From: Prevotella sp.
Lineage (GTDB): Bacteria > Bacteroidota > Bacteroidia > Bacteroidales > Bacteroidaceae
Direction of reading: 5' to 3'
DNA: 42,031 nucleotides
Assembly: GCA_022775105.1 (NCBI GenBank)
Contig: JALFIX010000160.1
Coordinates: 1-42,031, forward strand
Shown: positions 39,934 through 42,031 of the stretch, in pieces
Layout of the letters: each line of letters starts with the position of its first letter
Position numbering within the stretch: position 1 is the first letter of the stretch
Position numbers and translations under genes: made by a program
The notes under the pieces: model-generated
What the model saw: only the letters and a program-made list of their open reading frames with translations
What the model was told of the DNA's origin: nothing
Database searches by the model: none

Positions 39934-42031
39934 ATGATTGTTATGAATAAGAAACTGGTTACACTTGCCATTGCTGCTTTGACTTCATTCAGTGGAGTCA
40001 TGGCACAGAGAGTCATGGACAGACTCGACCGCGGACTCGTGGCCGTAAAGACTACGGCTGGAGTGTATTGCTCGTGGCGTATTCAGGCTGACGAGTATTA
40101 CGACGTGAAGTACAACCTCTATCGCGACGGGACGAAGGTTAACTCCGAACCGCTCAACGTATCTAACTTTACTGACGCTTCCGGCTCACAAAGCTCTACA
40201 TACACCGTGAAGGCGGTGGTGAACGGAGTGGAACAGGAGGCTTCGAAGAGCGCGACAGTACTTGCAAACAACTACAAGTCGATTACCATCAAGCACGACG
40301 CTTCCCTTAAATCAACCTATATCCCGAACGATGCCTGCTGCGCAGACGTGGACGGTGACGGCGAAGTGGAGATACTGCTGAAGTTTGACAACAAGGAAGA
40401 AGGAGAACAGCTCTATCCGAAGAACGGTCCCACAATAAACGGAGTGGAGACAAAGGAATACGCAATGCTTGCATGTCTGAAGCAGGACGGAACAGTGTTG
40501 TGGTGGGTGAATTGCGGCCCAAACATGGGTGACTTCCAGAACAACGAGCAGAACATCGTGGGATATGACTGGGACATGGACGGAAAGGCAGAGGTGGTGA
40601 TGCGCCTCGAAGAGGGTTCCACCGTACACATGGCTGACGGAACAACATACACCATCGGTGCCGACGGCAAGAACGGTACATCTTGGACAAACTACCGCAT
40701 CCCTAAAGGCTCCGGCTCAGTGGAATGGTTTACATACTACGGCAACGAGTTCCTTTTCTACTGCGAAGGAGCGACAGGCAAGCCATACCAGTGCATAGAA
40801 TATCCCCTGAAGAGACTTGAGGCAGGAGAGACAGACCTCAAGGCAGCGTGGGGCGACGGCTACGGACACCGCTCCAACAAGCACTTCTTCGGTGCACCGT
40901 ATCTCGACGGCAAGCATCCGAGCATGTTTATCGGACGTGGTATCTATACAAGGCACAAGTTCATTGCTTACGACGTTGACCCCGCAACACACGCCCTCAA
41001 CGTAAGATGGAAGTGGACTAACAACAAGCCCGGCTCGCCTTGGTATGGTCAGGGATATCACAACTATTCAATTGCCGACGTGGATTGGGACGGCAAGGAC
41101 GAGATAATATGGGGTTCGATGGTGATTGACGACAACGGAAAGGGACTATCCACCACTGGTCTCGGACATGGCGACGCACATCACGTGGGCGACCTCAACC
41201 CATACGCTCACGGTCAGGAAGTGTTTGCATGCAATGAGGACAATCCCGCAAACAACTATCGTGACGCCACCACGAGCAAGATCTACTATCGTATGACCGA
41301 CACCAGAGATGCTGGACGTGCTCTCGCAGGTAATTTCTATAACACTATTCCGGGATCCATCGGCAATGGTGCTCACGACACACCTATATCTACTGTAAGC
41401 AACGACCACGTGACTGTAAGCACAGCGGGATTGGGTATGAACTTCCGTATCTATTGGGACGGCGACCTACAGGAGGAATGTTTCGACAACATTACCGTGT
41501 CGAAACCCGGCAAAGGCACTATGACCACATTCTCGGGAGTATATTCAAACAACGGCTCAAAGGCTACCCCATGCTATCAGGGCGACATCTTCGGCGACTG
41601 GCGCGAGGAGGTAATCGAGCGCACTGCCGACAACAACCTCAGGATATTCACGACAACCACCCCGACGGAGTGGCGAAACTACTCACTGTGGTATGACCAC
41701 CAGTACCGCAACGCCATGGTATGGCAGCCCTGCGGATATAACCAGCCGCCTCATGCCTCATACTTCCTCGGCGAACTGGAAGGCATAACCATCGCCCCTC
41801 CCCCACTCACAACCACGGGACGAGAGGTCATAACTTCCTCAATAGATGCTTCGCTCAACGGCAAGCACGCACTGCTCGACGTTGACGGCGATGCCACTGT
41901 GACAGTAAGCGATGGTGCATCACCAGCTATCTTCACCGACAATGCACCTTCATGGGTACAGGGCACAGCCGCAAGTGAATGTACCACCAAGGACACTGAG
42001 ATTAAATACACCTATTATATACATACGCTCG
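39934..42031 (+). CDS. rhamnogalacturonan lyase, polysaccharide lyase family 11 (truncated by window end)
   Basis: PL11 enzymes cut the alternating rhamnose-galacturonate backbone of rhamnogalacturonan I by beta-elimination. The frame is open from ATG 39934 to the last base (699 codons) without interruption. A signal peptide covers residues 1 to about 25 (ending GVMAQ), so the enzyme is exported. An Ig-like first domain is followed by the eight-bladed propeller with Ca-binding motifs DVDGDGEVEILL, DWDMDGKAEVVM and DVDWDGKDEIIWG. GHGDAHHVGDLNP and QGDIFGDWREEV, characteristic of PL11, follow. The C-terminus continues into a further domain beyond about residue 620. It lies upstream of the divergent rhamnose operon, a functional match. 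Confidence 0.93.
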   Translation, partial: MIVMNKKLVTLAIAALTSFSGVMAQRVMDRLDRGLVAVKTTAGVYCSWRIQADEYYDVKYNLYRDGTKVNSEPLNVSNFTDASGSQSSTYTVKAVVNGVEQEASKSATVLANNYKSITIKHDASLKSTYIPNDACCADVDGDGEVEILLKFDNKEEGEQLYPKNGPTINGVETKEYAMLACLKQDGTVLWWVNCGPNMGDFQNNEQNIVGYDWDMDGKAEVVMRLEEGSTVHMADGTTYTIGADGKNGTSWTNYRIPKGSGSVEWFTYYGNEFLFYCEGATGKPYQCIEYPLKRLEAGETDLKAAWGDGYGHRSNKHFFGAPYLDGKHPSMFIGRGIYTRHKFIAYDVDPATHALNVRWKWTNNKPGSPWYGQGYHNYSIADVDWDGKDEIIWGSMVIDDNGKGLSTTGLGHGDAHHVGDLNPYAHGQEVFACNEDNPANNYRDATTSKIYYRMTDTRDAGRALAGNFYNTIPGSIGNGAHDTPISTVSNDHVTVSTAGLGMNFRIYWDGDLQEECFDNITVSKPGKGTMTTFSGVYSNNGSKATPCYQGDIFGDWREEVIERTADNNLRIFTTTTPTEWRNYSLWYDHQYRNAMVWQPCGYNQPPHASYFLGELEGITIAPPPLTTTGREVITSSIDASLNGKHALLDVDGDATVTVSDGASPAIFTDNAPSWVQGTAASECTTKDTEIKYTYYIHTL

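Overview
The window looks like a chromosomal segment of a gut-type Bacteroidales bacterium, most likely Prevotella/Segatella or a close relative. The evidence is direct. Many intergenic regions carry the Bacteroidetes promoter pattern (a TTTG-like -33 box, then about 19-20 bp, then TAnnTTTG). SecD and SecF are fused in one protein. The orders metK / DUF4271 / hemD / rnpA / yidD / tyrS, rbfA / lolC-like, and aroQ divergent from xerD are typical of the phylum. The rhamnose and pectin genes fit a glycan degrader. Genus level is inference.

Layout. 1-476: the 3' end of an IS transposase, then noncoding DNA. 477-5638 (+): metK, a membrane protein, hemD, rnpA, yidD, tyrS. 5716-7603 (+): tRNA-Gln(TTG), kduI, kduD. 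7685-7957 (-): HU. 8186-13404 (+): rhomboid protease, an exo/endonuclease/phosphatase-fold membrane protein, secDF. 13719-16667 (-): succinate-type CoA transferase and an RluA-family pseudouridine synthase. 16771-25086: a surface-polysaccharide region (LicD protein, IspD/TarI-like cytidylyltransferase, NAD-dependent epimerase, Wzx-like flippase, two glycosyltransferases), interrupted by an AAA/DUF4143 ATPase gene. 25091-29437 (-): M16 zinc protease, O-methyltransferase, aroQ. 29514-32275 (+): xerD, rbfA, LolC/E-like permease. 32356-37687 (-): L-rhamnose operon rhaM, rhaT, rhaA, rhaB and an AraC regulator. 38666-42031 (+): a decayed and then an intact (window-truncated) PL11 rhamnogalacturonan lyase.

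How the genes fit together. PL11 lyases cleave rhamnogalacturonan I. The freed rhamnose would be taken up by RhaT and processed by RhaM, RhaA and RhaB under the AraC regulator, while unsaturated uronates would feed KduI and KduD. The LicD/cytidylyltransferase/epimerase/flippase/glycosyltransferase genes suggest a surface glycan carrying a CDP-activated alditol-phosphate or similar group; that chemistry is inferred.

The most unusual content is not protein coding. A repeat family of about 130-190 bp has three copies (28001-28140, 28830-29020, 35041-35232), each starting at the stop codon of the preceding minus-strand gene. Purine-rich heptamer arrays sit at gene junctions, always with the purine strand as sense, and supply stop codons, start codons and even protein tails. 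Four direct repeats about 33 bp apart lie in front of the DUF4143 ATPase. A dense cluster of palindromes and a gene relic occupy 37.8-38.45 kb. I found no CRISPR array, prophage or clear defence island.
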